DNA of 64,000 nt from Lysobacterales bacterium (GCA_017302135.1 JAFLDZ010000012.1:37066-101065), one strand, 5' to 3'; positions 42,325 through 50,990 are shown, numbered from the stretch's first letter. Notes: generated by a model from the letters alone, not told the origin. Made by a program: numbers and translations.

Positions 42325-44602
42325 CCGAGACGATCGCCACGCGTCTGGTGCATCAATGTCGGCCTCCGGCGGCGACGACACGACCAACGCACTTCGCCTC
42401 GCGTTGCTCGAGCGCTTGGAGACGGTGCTGACCACGCTTTTTCCGGACGGGAAGACACGTCGCGGCACCTTCCTGATCGGCGACGTATTGGGCAGCGCCG
42501 GCGACAGTCTTGAGGTCGTGCTCACAGGCGAGAAGGCAGGCCTGTGGATCGATCGAGCCGAAGGGACGGGTGGCGACGTGTTCGACCTGATCGCCGCACA
42601 CCACCGGCTCGATGCGCGCTCCGAATTCCCGCGTGTCTTGGAGGACGCCCGCCGCCTGCTCGGACGCGCGCCGTCGGCGCCGGTTCCGAAAAGCAAGCCG
42701 CACAAGCGACCGCCGACGGAGCCCCTCGGTCCGGCGACCGCGCAATGGGAGTACCGCGACATCGCCGGTCACCTGCTCGCCGTGGTGTATCGCTACGACC
42801 CGTCCGGCGGCAAGAAGCAGTTCCGGCCCTGGGACGCGATGCGTCGCAAGTGGGCCGCGCCGGTGCCGCGACCGCTGTACCACCAAGCGGGTATCGCGAC
42901 GGCCGACAGCATCGTGCTCGTCGAAGGCGAGAAGTGCGCGCAAGCGCTGATCGAGGCGGGTTTCGTCGCCACCACGGCGATGCACGGCGCAAATGCGCCG
43001 GTCGAAAAGACCGACTGGACGCCGTTGATCGGCAAGGCACTATTGATCTGGCCTGATCGCGATCGACCCGGTTGGGAGTACGCGATGGCGGTGGCGCAGT
43101 CGGCGTTGGCCGTGGGCGCGACGGCCTGCGACGTGTTGCTGCCGCCGGAGGACAAGCCCGAGGGTTGGGACGCCGCCGACGCGCTGGCGGACGGATTCGA
43201 TGTCGCCGGGTTCATCGCCAGCGGCCCACGCATGAGCATCAAACCCGCGACTGCGACGCCCACGCAAGAAGCCTCGGTGTGGGCGACCGACGATGCGCTC
43301 GCGCTGTCGTTCACCACCCGCTACGCCGAGGACTGGCGCTACTGCGCCGCCTGGGGCAAATGGCTGCTGTGGGACGGCCGCCGCTGGCAGGCCGACGAAA
43401 CCCTCCTGGTCCAGCACCTGGTGCGCGCGGTGTGTCGCGAAGCGGCGCTGAAGGCCGACTCGCACCGCCTCGCCGCCAAACTCGCCGCCAGTGGCACGGT
43501 CGGCGGTGTGGAGCGCCTCGCACGCACCGACCGCCGGCACGCCGCCACCGCCGAGGTGTGGGATGCGAATCCGTATGCGCTGAACACGTCCCGCGGCATC
43601 GTCGATCTGCGCAGCGGCCAGGTTCGGCCACACGAACGCAGCGAACACCACACGCGCCTTGCGACGGCGACGCCCCGCGGCGACAGCGCCCGCTGGCGCG
43701 CATTCCTCGGTGATGTCACTGGCGGCGACGCTGCGCTGCAGGCCTACCTGCAACGCATGGCCGGCTACTGCCTGACCGGCGCGACCAGCGCGCACGCCCT
43801 GTTCTTCCTCTACGGCACCGGCGCCAATGGCAAGTCGGTGTTCGTGAACGTGCTGGCCACGATCCTCGGCGACTACGCGACCAACGCACCGATGGACACG
43901 TTCATGGAGGCGCGCGGCGATCGTCACCCAACGGATCTCGCGGGCTTGCGCGGTGCACGCTTCGTCGCTGCGATCGAAACCGAACAAGGCCGGCGCTGGA
44001 ACGAGTCGAAGGTCAAAGCGATCACCGGCGGCGACAAGGTCTCGGCGCGCTTCATGCGTCAGGACTTCTTCGAGTACACGCCGCAGTTCAAACTGGTGAT
44101 CGCCGGTAACCACAAGCCCGCGATCCGCAACGTCGATGAAGCGATGAAGCGGCGCATGCACCTGATCCCGTTCACGGTGACGATCCCGCCCGAGCGTCGC
44201 GACCTGACGTTGACCGACAAGCTGCTGGCCGAGCGCGACGGCATCCTTGCCTGGGCGTTGGCCGGATGTCTGCAATGGCAGCGCACGGGCCTGCAGCCCC
44301 CCGCGATCGTAGTGTCGGCGACCGAGGAGTATTTCGAGGCCGAAGACGCGCTGGGACGCTGGCTCGACGAACGCTGCGTCCGCGAGGCCAACGCCAAGGC
44401 GCTGACCGGCGAGCTGTTCAACGATTGGAAGACCTGGGCCGAGGCTGCGGGCGAGTTCGTCGGCTCGCAGCGTCGCTTCTCCGATCTGCTGATCACCCGA
44501 GGCATCGAGAAGTGGCGCAATCCGCTCGGTGTACGGGGATTCCGGGGCATCGGACTCAAGGCCGCACCCAGGACCGGCTACACCCCCTATGCCGACGACT
44601 GA
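42311..44602 (+). CDS. Phage/plasmid primase-helicase (TOPRIM + D5-like SF3 helicase)
   Basis: A 763-residue replication protein. The N-terminal part includes a TOPRIM-like region (IVLVEGEKCAQALIEAG, ALLIWPDRDRPGWE). The C-terminal half is a D5/SF3 helicase: LYGTGANGKSVFVNVLATIL (Walker A GANGKS near residue 505), Walker B-like FVAAIETEQ, and the sensor QFKLVIAGNHKP followed by MKRRMHLIPF. This is the replication enzyme of many prophages and satellites. It is preceded by HTH genes and followed by a RuvC fragment and DUF6362, which is a typical phage early block. Confidence 0.88.
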   Translation: MAASDRDDRHASGASMSASGGDDTTNALRLALLERLETVLTTLFPDGKTRRGTFLIGDVLGSAGDSLEVVLTGEKAGLWIDRAEGTGGDVFDLIAAHHRLDARSEFPRVLEDARRLLGRAPSAPVPKSKPHKRPPTEPLGPATAQWEYRDIAGHLLAVVYRYDPSGGKKQFRPWDAMRRKWAAPVPRPLYHQAGIATADSIVLVEGEKCAQALIEAGFVATTAMHGANAPVEKTDWTPLIGKALLIWPDRDRPGWEYAMAVAQSALAVGATACDVLLPPEDKPEGWDAADALADGFDVAGFIASGPRMSIKPATATPTQEASVWATDDALALSFTTRYAEDWRYCAAWGKWLLWDGRRWQADETLLVQHLVRAVCREAALKADSHRLAAKLAASGTVGGVERLARTDRRHAATAEVWDANPYALNTSRGIVDLRSGQVRPHERSEHHTRLATATPRGDSARWRAFLGDVTGGDAALQAYLQRMAGYCLTGATSAHALFFLYGTGANGKSVFVNVLATILGDYATNAPMDTFMEARGDRHPTDLAGLRGARFVAAIETEQGRRWNESKVKAITGGDKVSARFMRQDFFEYTPQFKLVIAGNHKPAIRNVDEAMKRRMHLIPFTVTIPPERRDLTLTDKLLAERDGILAWALAGCLQWQRTGLQPPAIVVSATEEYFEAEDALGRWLDERCVREANAKALTGELFNDWKTWAEAAGEFVGSQRRFSDLLITRGIEKWRNPLGVRGFRGIGLKAAPRTGYTPYADD

Positions 44603-44735
44603 GCCCTTCACCGCACCCCGTCTGACGCAGACGCCACAGTCCATGATTAACCCCTACGCGTGCGCGCACGCACACATGGGAGATAACCACGCACTGTGGC
44701 GACTGCGTCAGGCCCGACTCCCACAGGACCGCACC

Positions 44736-44903
44736 ATGACGCCCACCCTCCTCGCACGCGACCTCGGCACCAAGAATTGCTGGGCCTTGCTCGCCTCCAA
44801 TCACCACGTCGTGAGCGACACTCGATCGTTCAAGCTCCAACACCTCATGAGCGGCGGCATGCGCCTTCTGCACGCGGCCATCGGACAGGAGGGCGCGGCA
44901 TGA
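44736..44903 (+). pseudogene. RuvC-like Holliday-junction nuclease fragment (truncated)
   Basis: Only 55 codons: MTPTLLARDLGTKNCWALL then SGGMRLLHAAI. The first strand with catalytic Asp (DLGT) and the SGGMR motif match phage RuvC-like nucleases. The reading frame ends after GQEGAA, removing the remaining acidic residues, so it cannot be active. The ATG has ACAGGA upstream and the stop overlaps the next start (ATGA), so translation into the DUF6362 gene may still be coupled. Confidence 0.6.
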
Positions 44904-45385
44904 CCGTGTGGACGTTCGATGAGGTCGAGTACCGCTTCCACGAGGCGGCCGTGACCTCGCACCGCCTTCCGCCGGCCCGCGTCGCCGGCTACGTCACGAT
45001 GTGGCCCGAGATCGCCCGCCAGTCATGGGAAGGCTATGCGGACGAGCTGACGATCCTGCGCATCCCGGCGACGCCTGTGGCCATCGACCACCTGATCGAA
45101 ACCACACGCTGGCTGCTGTGGCTCGACGAGTCGCAGCGTCGTCTGGTGTGGGCACGCGCACGCTACGTGCCGTGGAAAGTGATCTGCAAGCAACTCGGCT
45201 GCGCGCGGCCGACTGCGTGGCGTCGCTGGCGTCACGCGCTGACGTTGATCGTGGTCGAACTCAATGGTCGGCCACCACGCATCGCAGACGAAACCGCAGC
45301 GTCGCGCAACGTAACGCAAGCAGTCGCAAGTGAAGCGGCAGGATCGCAAAACCCCTGCGAGACGCGTGCAACAACACCCCCGTGA
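44900..45385 (+). CDS. DUF6362 family phage protein
   Basis: A 161-residue protein. VWTFDEVEYRFHEAAVTSHRL at the start, RRLVWARARYVPWKVICKQLG in the centre and ARPTAWRRWRHAL match my memory of DUF6362. The family lies in phage genomes between replication and packaging genes and probably contains a sigma-factor-like HTH. The start ATG at 44900 has AGGAGGG upstream. The end of the gene is Thr/Ala-rich and disordered. The next block is a non-coding repeat region. Confidence 0.7.
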   Translation: MTVWTFDEVEYRFHEAAVTSHRLPPARVAGYVTMWPEIARQSWEGYADELTILRIPATPVAIDHLIETTRWLLWLDESQRRLVWARARYVPWKVICKQLGCARPTAWRRWRHALTLIVVELNGRPPRIADETAASRNVTQAVASEAAGSQNPCETRATTPP

Positions 45386-46025
45386 TCGGAGTACTTTATC
45401 CCCCATGCTGACGCGACGACCCTCAGGCACCCATCAACGCTTGCCGATGGTGCTTGCGGCGAGGATGGATGCAACGCACGAAATCGTAGCGCGTCGTAGC
45501 GTGACGCGACGTGGCGAAACCAGCCGCATTGCAGCGTGTTTCGATGCGGATTTGCAGGCTGTTTTCACATCGCCACCGATGTAGTCTTTGCGCCATCACA
45601 TCGCTGACCCACGAGGACAGATGTAGCCCCAGAAGGTCTACGGGTCCTTCCTGCGACCCTGCTTGAGCGGGGGGCAGCGCCGCAGAACCTCGCTAGTGTC
45701 AGCACACGAATTGAGGTTTGCAGGGTTTGCACCCCGGATCAATCCGGTCTTCAAAATCCTAGAAAACAAGGGGTTTTTGCGAAGACTGGAGTAAATTCAA
45801 GCCTCGCCACAAGTGCAAACCTGTAGGTTTGCACCAGGCAGGTTTGCACTTGGTAGGTTTGCACTTGGCAGGTTTGCACCAGACAGGTTTGCACCAAGCC
45901 AGGTGTACAGCCAGCGATAGCGAATCCGAATGGACTCGCGCCCTCTCTCCAGCCCATCGGCCATCACGTTCGCGACCCCCCTGTTCCCGGGCGCGATGGT
46001 CGGTGGGCTTCTTTTCGAGTCCACG
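45386..46025. other. Non-coding region with tandem repeats before the ParB-methyltransferase genes
   Basis: About 640 bp without a reliable gene. It carries a hairpin and five 15-bp repeats (annotated separately) plus an isolated direct pair GGTTTGCAGGGTTTGCA near 45716. The location after the replication genes makes an origin, packaging signal or promoter region possible. No start codon with a good ribosome site is seen before 46026. Confidence 0.45.
45813..45895. repeat. Hairpin plus five 15-bp tandem repeats (AGGTTTGCAC core)
   Basis: GTGCAAACCT (45813-45822) and AGGTTTGCAC (45825-45834) form a 10-bp inverted repeat with a 2-nt spacer. AGGTTTGCAC then recurs at 45825, 45840, 45855, 45870 and 45885 with a strict 15-bp period and changes only in the linker. 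The period and directness resemble replication iterons or a cooperative binding array. On the minus strand the 15-mer would read as Ala-Asn-Leu-x-x repeats, but no start or family context supports a pentapeptide-repeat protein there. Confidence 0.8.
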
Positions 46026-47492
46026 ATGCCCAACGCTCTCAGCGTCGAGACCCGCAAGGTCGAGGCGCTAATTCCATACGCAAGAAATCCACGCACGCAC
46101 AGCGACGCGCAGATTGCGCAGCTCGCCGCGAGCATTGTGGAGTTCGGCTGGACCAATCCGATCCTGGTCGATGGCGACAATGGCGTGATCGCCGGTCACG
46201 GCCGGCTGCTGGCCGCACGCAAGCTCGGGATGACCGAGGTACCGGTGATCGAATTGGCACACCTCACGCCCGCACAGAAACGCGCGCTGGTCATCGCCGA
46301 CAACCGCCTCGCGCTCGACGCCGGCTGGGACGAGGCGATGCTGGTGCTGGAACTGGCGGAGCTTGCGGATATCGGATTCGAGTTGGATCTGACCGGCTTC
46401 TCGGCGAACGAAATCGAACGGCTGCTCGATGCCGTCGAAACATTTGAAGCAACCAACGCTGCTGACGGTGCTGACGGTGCTGACGGTGCCGACGCCCAGA
46501 CGGATTCCAATGAGGACGAGAACGATGAGGGGGCAGGGGACAACGATTCCACGCCGCCAGTCGATCCGGTGTCCCGTGTCGGTGATGTGTGGCTGATCGG
46601 CAAGCATCGACTGATCTGCGGCGACGCTGCCGACCCGGCCGTCATCGCAGCGCTGATGCGCGGCGAGACGGCGGATCTGTGCATCACCTCGCCGCCGTAT
46701 GGCCAGCAGCGCGACTACGCCAGCGGCGGTATCGGCGATTGGGACACGCTCATGCGCGGGGTCTTCGCTGCCGCGCGTGCTGCGTTGCACGACGATGCGC
46801 AGTTGCTGGTCAATCTTGGCCTCGTCCACGACGACAACGAAGTCCAGACGTATTGGGATAGCTGGGTCACGTGGATGCGCGCGCAGGGTTGGCGTCGTTT
46901 CGGCTGGTATGTCTGGGACCAGGGTCCAGGGCTGCCCGGCGATTGGCGCGGTCGTCTCGCCCCGAGTTTTGAGTTCGTCTTCCACTTCAATCGCAGCAAC
47001 CGCAAGCCCAACAAGATCGTGCCGTGCAAGTTCGCGGGGCAGGACATTCACTTGCGCGCCGATGGTTCGTCCACCGCACTGCGCGGCAAGGACGGCAGCG
47101 CTCTGGACTGGGCGCATGCGAACCAGCCAACGCAGGACATGCGGATTCCCGATTCGGTGATCCGGGTGATGCGCCACAAGGGCAAGCTCGGTCGAGGCAT
47201 TGACCATCCGGCGGTGTTCCCGGTCGCCTTGCCGCAGTTCGTGATCGAGACGTACACCGATGCGGGCGAGGTGGTGTACGAACCCTTCGGTGGCAGCGGC
47301 ACCACGCTGCTGGCCTGCGAGCGCACCGGCCGGGTCTGTCGCGCCGTGGAGATCGCCGCCGACTATGTCGATGTCGCGATCGAGCGCGTGCGCCAGCAGA
47401 TTCCGAGTCTGCCGATCACGCTCGAAGCGACTGGCCAGCCCTTCGACGCGGTCGCGGCCGAACGCCGCAATGATGCGCGGGCGGCGGCATGA
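46026..47492 (+). CDS. ParB-like domain + N6-adenine/N4-cytosine DNA methyltransferase
   Basis: A 488-residue phage-type enzyme. The N-terminal ParB/sulfiredoxin-like domain (NPRTHSDAQIAQLAASIVEF, then GHGRLLAARKLG) spans residues about 15-90. A low-complexity Asp/Ala/Gly linker follows (AADGADGADGAD). The methyltransferase comes next, with its catalytic motif SPPY in DLCITSPPYGQQ and the SAM-binding FGGSGTTL in YEPFGGSGTTLLACE. The order (catalytic before SAM motif) is that of beta-class enzymes. The start at 46026 (MPNALSVETRKVEALIPYAR) matches the usual N-terminus; ATG 45930 would be longer. Stop and next start overlap (ATGA). Confidence 0.85.
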   Translation: MPNALSVETRKVEALIPYARNPRTHSDAQIAQLAASIVEFGWTNPILVDGDNGVIAGHGRLLAARKLGMTEVPVIELAHLTPAQKRALVIADNRLALDAGWDEAMLVLELAELADIGFELDLTGFSANEIERLLDAVETFEATNAADGADGADGADAQTDSNEDENDEGAGDNDSTPPVDPVSRVGDVWLIGKHRLICGDAADPAVIAALMRGETADLCITSPPYGQQRDYASGGIGDWDTLMRGVFAAARAALHDDAQLLVNLGLVHDDNEVQTYWDSWVTWMRAQGWRRFGWYVWDQGPGLPGDWRGRLAPSFEFVFHFNRSNRKPNKIVPCKFAGQDIHLRADGSSTALRGKDGSALDWAHANQPTQDMRIPDSVIRVMRHKGKLGRGIDHPAVFPVALPQFVIETYTDAGEVVYEPFGGSGTTLLACERTGRVCRAVEIAADYVDVAIERVRQQIPSLPITLEATGQPFDAVAAERRNDARAAA

Positions 47493-48733
47493 GCTGGGTC
47501 GCCGAACGCATCGAACACTGGCCGCTGTCGCGGCTGTTGCCATACGCCAACAACGCGCGCACGCACTCGGACGAACAGATCGCGCAGATTGCGGCCTCGA
47601 TCGTCGAGTTTGGATTCACGAACCCTATCCTGGTCGGCAGCGACGGCATTATCGTCGCCGGTCACGGTCGACTGGCCGCTGCCCGGAAACTCGGTCTGGA
47701 TGGCGTGCCGGTCGTAGTGCTCGATCACCTCTCGCCGACCCAGCGCCGCGCACTGGTGATCGCCGACAACCGGCTTGCGGAGAACGCCGGCTGGGACGAC
47801 GCGATGCTGCGCACCGAACTGGAGGCATTGCAGGAAGACGGCTTCGACCTGGACCTGACCGGCTTCGATCCGGACGCGCTCGCCGAACTGATGGCGGGCG
47901 ACGAAACCGACCAATCCGGCGTAGTCGACGACGACGATGTGCCCGACGACGAGGACATCCCAGTCTCTCGACCGGGCGATCTGTGGCAGCTCGGCGAACA
48001 CCGGGTCCTGTGCGGCGACGCCACCGACGCAGCGAACTACGTGCGATTGCTCGCAGGCGAGACGGCGGACATGGTCTTCATTGATCCGCCGTACAACGTG
48101 AACTATGCCAACAGCGCCAAAGACAAACTGCGCGGCAAGGACCGCGCGATCCTCAACGACAATCTCGGCGACGGTTTCTACGATTTCTTACTCGCGGCTT
48201 TGACGCCGACCCTGGCTCATTGTCGGGGCGCGATCTATATCGCGATGTCCTCCAGCGAGCTTGACGTGCTGCAGGCCGCATTCCGCGCCGCAGGCGGACA
48301 CTGGTCGACCTTCGTGATCTGGGCGAAGAACACCTTCACCCTCGGTCGCGCCGACTATCAGCGCCAATACGAACCGCTCCTCTATGGCTGGCCCGAAGGC
48401 GCGCAACGCCACTGGTGCGGCGACCGCGACCAGGGCGATGTGTGGCAGATCAAAAAGCCGCAGCGCAACGACTTGCACCCGACGATGAAGCCGGTCGAGC
48501 TGGTGGAGCGGTGCATCCGCAATTCCAGCCGACCGGGCGATGTGGTGCTGGATGGTTTCGGGGGATCGGGGACGACCCTGATCGCCGCGCACAAGAGCGG
48601 TCGGCGCGCGCGGCTTATGGAGCTCGATCCGAAGTACGTCGATGTGATCGTGCGCCGTTGGCAGACCTGGAGCGGCGAGCAGGCGGTGCGCGAGGACGAT
48701 GGCGTGGCGTTCGACGATCTGGCGGATGCCTGA
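47489..48733 (+). CDS. ParB-like domain + DNA methyltransferase, second paralogue
   Basis: A 414-residue protein built like its upstream neighbour. The ParB-like domain NARTHSDEQIAQIAASIVEF and GHGRLAAARKLG is nearly the same as in the first copy. The methyltransferase differs, with catalytic motif DPPY (MVFIDPPYNVNY) and SAM motif FGGSGTTL (VLDGFGGSGTTLIAA). Both genes have an acidic linker (VVDDDDVPDDEDI here). The DPPY form usually methylates adenine. In many prophages such pairs precede the terminase; here toxin-antitoxin genes follow instead. Overlap of 4 bp with the first copy. Confidence 0.85.
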   Translation: MSWVAERIEHWPLSRLLPYANNARTHSDEQIAQIAASIVEFGFTNPILVGSDGIIVAGHGRLAAARKLGLDGVPVVVLDHLSPTQRRALVIADNRLAENAGWDDAMLRTELEALQEDGFDLDLTGFDPDALAELMAGDETDQSGVVDDDDVPDDEDIPVSRPGDLWQLGEHRVLCGDATDAANYVRLLAGETADMVFIDPPYNVNYANSAKDKLRGKDRAILNDNLGDGFYDFLLAALTPTLAHCRGAIYIAMSSSELDVLQAAFRAAGGHWSTFVIWAKNTFTLGRADYQRQYEPLLYGWPEGAQRHWCGDRDQGDVWQIKKPQRNDLHPTMKPVELVERCIRNSSRPGDVVLDGFGGSGTTLIAAHKSGRRARLMELDPKYVDVIVRRWQTWSGEQAVREDDGVAFDDLADA

Positions 48734-48814
48734 ACGGCTGGGCGACGGGGCTCCCACGGCTGGCCTTGACTGTATCGCAATTGAGACACACGATGGTCGC
48801 CAGGAGGACCCCTC

Positions 48815-49114
48815 ATGGCCAGCCAGACCTCAATGCTTCACGTCCGCGTGGATGATGCGCTCAAGACCCAGGCGGCGGAAGTGCTCGCCGGGGTCGGGCT
48901 GACCGTTTCCGATGCGGTGCGGATCCTGCTAACCCGGGTCACCAAGGAGGGCGGTCTGCCAGCGGGCCTGACGGTCGACGCCGATGCCTACGATGCGTGG
49001 TTCCGGGCGAAGGTGCAGGAAGCCATGACCGATCCCCGGCCTCCAGTCGGGCATCAGCAGGTCATGGATGACGCCCAGGCATTGATCGAAAAGAAGCGCC
49101 GTGCTCGCACTTGA
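48815..49114 (+). CDS. relB: RelB/DinJ-family antitoxin
   Basis: A 99-residue antitoxin. The N-terminal ribbon-helix-helix (MLHVRVDDALKTQAAEVL then GLTVSDAVRILLTRV) binds the operator, and the C-terminal part from DADAYDAWFRAKVQEAM wraps the toxin. Upstream there is CAGGAGGACCC, a strong ribosome site. The stop overlaps the toxin gene by 14 bp, the usual arrangement. Confidence 0.88.
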   Translation: MASQTSMLHVRVDDALKTQAAEVLAGVGLTVSDAVRILLTRVTKEGGLPAGLTVDADAYDAWFRAKVQEAMTDPRPPVGHQQVMDDAQALIEKKRRART

Positions 49115-49376
49115 GTGGCGATCGACGGCACGTGCCGATCTCCTGGCGATCATCGACTACATCTCCGACGACAATCCCGACGCCGCGCAAGCGTTGAAGG
49201 ACGACATAGAGGCAAAGGTGTCCTTGCTGCGGACGCAGCCGAAGGCCTTTCGCCATGGGCGCGTTGCAGGGACGCGCGAGCTGGTTGTTCGGTCGAACTA
49301 CGTGGTGGTGTACATCGAGAGTCCCAGCGTCATCACCCTTCTTCGGATCCTGCACGCCGCGCAGCAGTGGCCATAG
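49101..49376 (+). CDS. RelE/ParE-family toxin
   Basis: A 91-residue toxin, MLALEWRSTARADLLAIIDYI at the N-terminus and SNYVVVYIESPSVITLLRILH at the C-terminus, matching the ParE/RelE fold. The start is GTG at 49101 inside the antitoxin gene. Members either cut mRNA on the ribosome (RelE) or block gyrase (ParE); the R-x-L-V-V-x-S-N-Y-V-V-V-Y pattern is ParE-like, so gyrase inhibition is more likely. It may stabilise this part of the island. Confidence 0.85.
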   Translation: MLALEWRSTARADLLAIIDYISDDNPDAAQALKDDIEAKVSLLRTQPKAFRHGRVAGTRELVVRSNYVVVYIESPSVITLLRILHAAQQWP

Positions 49377-49404
49377 GCAAAACCGCCGCGTGCGCAAACA
49401 ATCA

Positions 49405-49425
49405 AGGCCGGACAAGGTCCGGCCT
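49405..49425. terminator. Hairpin between relE and the convergent gene
   Basis: AGGCCGGAC (49405-49413) and GTCCGGCCT (49417-49425) form a perfect 9-bp stem with a 3-nt loop. It lies 28 bp past the toxin stop and 46 bp before the convergent gene's stop, so it is probably a bidirectional terminator. The minus-strand tail TTGATTGTTT is moderately T-rich. Confidence 0.6.
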
Positions 49426-49471
49426 CAGTGAGATCAATCAGTAGCGACGCGGCTGGAATCGCAACCGATTT

Positions 49472-49849
49472 TCAATCCGCAGATGCGTCCTCGGCGATAC
49501 CGCTGTGGATGACCATGCCTTGCAGAAATGGCAAACCACGCGGGATGCCGTACTTGCGGCTGGTGTCGCGGCTGATCGTCCAGCGCATCCATCGCGACGT
49601 GGCGGATCCCACTGCCGCATCGAGCGTCTGGCCTGCGTGCAAGCCGTTGTTCACATCGTCGGCGAAGTGGCGGCCCTCCCGGCTGTCGTGGAAGGCGCGG
49701 GCTGCATCCAATGACTCATCAGTGGCCTCGGCGATGGCGGCAATGGCCAGGGGCCACGCCGTCGCAGCGTGGCCGCGCATCGTGCCCCAGAAGCCCCATG
49801 CGTCGTTGCGTGTGGCGGGAGTGTTGTTCGTGATCTGCGTGGTGTGCAT
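49472..49849 (-). CDS. Hypothetical phage/plasmid protein
   Basis: A 125-residue protein starting MHTTQITNNTPATRND with GGAA upstream. The core AWGFWGTMRGHAATAWPLAIAAIAEAT and the ending SRWMRWTISRDTSRKYGIPRG look like a small soluble protein of plasmids and prophages whose function I do not know. It has the same upstream repeat element (GAACGCGCTGTTC plus GAAGCCAAGC) as the DUF3489 gene, so both may be controlled together. Confidence 0.6.
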   Translation of the reverse strand: MHTTQITNNTPATRNDAWGFWGTMRGHAATAWPLAIAAIAEATDESLDAARAFHDSREGRHFADDVNNGLHAGQTLDAAVGSATSRWMRWTISRDTSRKYGIPRGLPFLQGMVIHSGIAEDASAD

Positions 49850-49879
49850 CGTGCTATTCCGTTGATGGGTGACATCGAC

Positions 49880-49909
49880 ATGAACGCGCTGTTCGCGAGA
49901 GAAGCCAAG
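49880..49909. promoter_or_regulatory. Repeated leader element copy 1
   Basis: ATGAACGCGCTGTTC, 6 variable bases, GAAGCCAAG(C). The GAACGCGCTGTTC part (49882-49894) is a dyad GAAC-N5-GTTC. The same element occurs at 50578-50608. It is 31 bp upstream of the minus-strand gene starting at 49849. Confidence 0.6.
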
Positions 49910-49931
49910 CAAATTCTTGGCTTCTCTCGCG
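49894..49931. terminator. 16-bp perfect inverted repeat
   Basis: CGCGAGAGAAGCCAAG (49894-49909) and its complement (49916-49931) with loop CAAATT. It lies 8 bp past the stop of the DUF3489 gene and in front of the next minus-strand gene. A strong hairpin here may end DUF3489 transcription or act as a protein site. No long T-run follows. Confidence 0.55.
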
Positions 49932-49938
49932 ATGATTT

Positions 49939-50544
49939 TCACGCGCGGTAGACCCGCTCGCCGCCCTCTGCTTTATCCGAGGTGATGGTCAGACCGAGCT
50001 TCTTCTTGAAGGCGCCAGCGAAGGTGCCGCGCACCGTGTGGGCCTGCCACTCGGTCGCGTCGCAGATCTGCTTGATCGTGGCGCCTTCGGGACGCTTGAG
50101 CATCGCAATCACCTGCGCCTGCTTGCTGTTTTGCCGGGTGCTTCGCACCCTCTCGGCTTCGCCTCGCGAAACTTCGCTGTGCTTTTTTTCACGCGTGCGC
50201 GGTGCGGGCGTTTCGCCATCGCCGGATGCGGTGGCGTCAGGCATCGGTTTCGCATTCTTGCGTGCGACTTTGGGCGTCTTCTCGACAGTTGGCGTCGCCG
50301 TTTCGGCGGTGGCGCGTTGGTCGGGACGTTCGCGACCCAGCGCGCCATAGGCTTCAGCGGTGACCATCCAGTCGCCGTCGCTGCCGATGATCAATGCGCG
50401 TTTGAACAAGGCCTCGATGACCTTCTGGCGCGCACCGCCTTTGATGTTTTCGGGGAACCACTGGATCTTGCCTTTGGTGTGATCGATGGCGTGGGTCAGG
50501 ACTGCGGTCTGGGTGGCATTCAGGGTTTGGGATGGGGTGCTCAT
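49939..50544 (-). CDS. DUF3489 family DNA-binding protein
   Basis: A 201-residue protein. The C-terminal domain (KQAQVIAMLKRPEGATIKQI, then ATEWQAHTVRGTFAGAFKKKLG, ending SDKAEGGERVYRA) is DUF3489, a winged-helix domain found in phages and islands. The N-terminal domain (QTAVLTHAIDHTKGKIQWFP) is also typical. A disordered Lys/Pro/Thr linker separates them. ATG 50544 has CCAGGAG upstream. Probably a regulator of the mobile element. Confidence 0.8.
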   Translation of the reverse strand: MSTPSQTLNATQTAVLTHAIDHTKGKIQWFPENIKGGARQKVIEALFKRALIIGSDGDWMVTAEAYGALGRERPDQRATAETATPTVEKTPKVARKNAKPMPDATASGDGETPAPRTREKKHSEVSRGEAERVRSTRQNSKQAQVIAMLKRPEGATIKQICDATEWQAHTVRGTFAGAFKKKLGLTITSDKAEGGERVYRA

Positions 50545-50990
50545 GCTGCGCTCCTGGGCGCGAGTGGGTGTGGCCTGATGAACGCGCTGTTCCCCACTGA
50601 AGCCAAGCGCCTTCGTGCGATCTCCGATAATGTTCAGCAGACAGACAGAATGCCCGTCGAGGCGCGCTGTTCGCATTGAAAATCAACTGTTTCAGATGCT
50701 TGACGCTCCCGAAGCCATGTCACTGCAGTCAGATTGAGTTTTGATGTCAGCACCACTTTGAAAAAGACCGGCCTGCTGGCACAAGACGGACATACCTGGC
50801 GAGCTCCTGAAGCGCAACATCGGTCGGAACGGGCGCGCCAGTGAGCTACGTGAGCAGCAGAATTTTGCCGGTGTTCTTTCAACAGATCATCGAGCGTGAG
50901 TCGAGACTTGGCCGATCCGCTTGCAGGCCTGTGTTAGCGATGCTCTTTGCCATCAAGATCGACGGACAAGAGCCTAGAAAAACTACATCA
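50545..50990. other. Spacer with second copy of the leader element
   Basis: 446 bp between the DUF3489 gene and the SbcC-like gene. It holds ATGAACGCGCTGTTC-N6-GAAGCCAAGC at 50578-50608 and a partial third copy of the GCGCTGTTC core near 50666. No gene is convincing. Confidence 0.45.

Noticed and set aside
45813..45895. CRISPR array
   Set aside because: The repeats are 15 bp apart with only 4-5 variable bases between cores, too short for spacers, and no cas gene is present; the CARF domain at 55905 is in a sigma54 activator, not a CRISPR protein.
45797..46180. Possible pentapeptide-repeat protein on the minus strand (Ala-Asn-Leu-x-x repeats)
   Set aside because: Only five repeats, produced by the 15-bp DNA period; the rest of the frame is antisense to the ParB-methyltransferase and has no repeat character.
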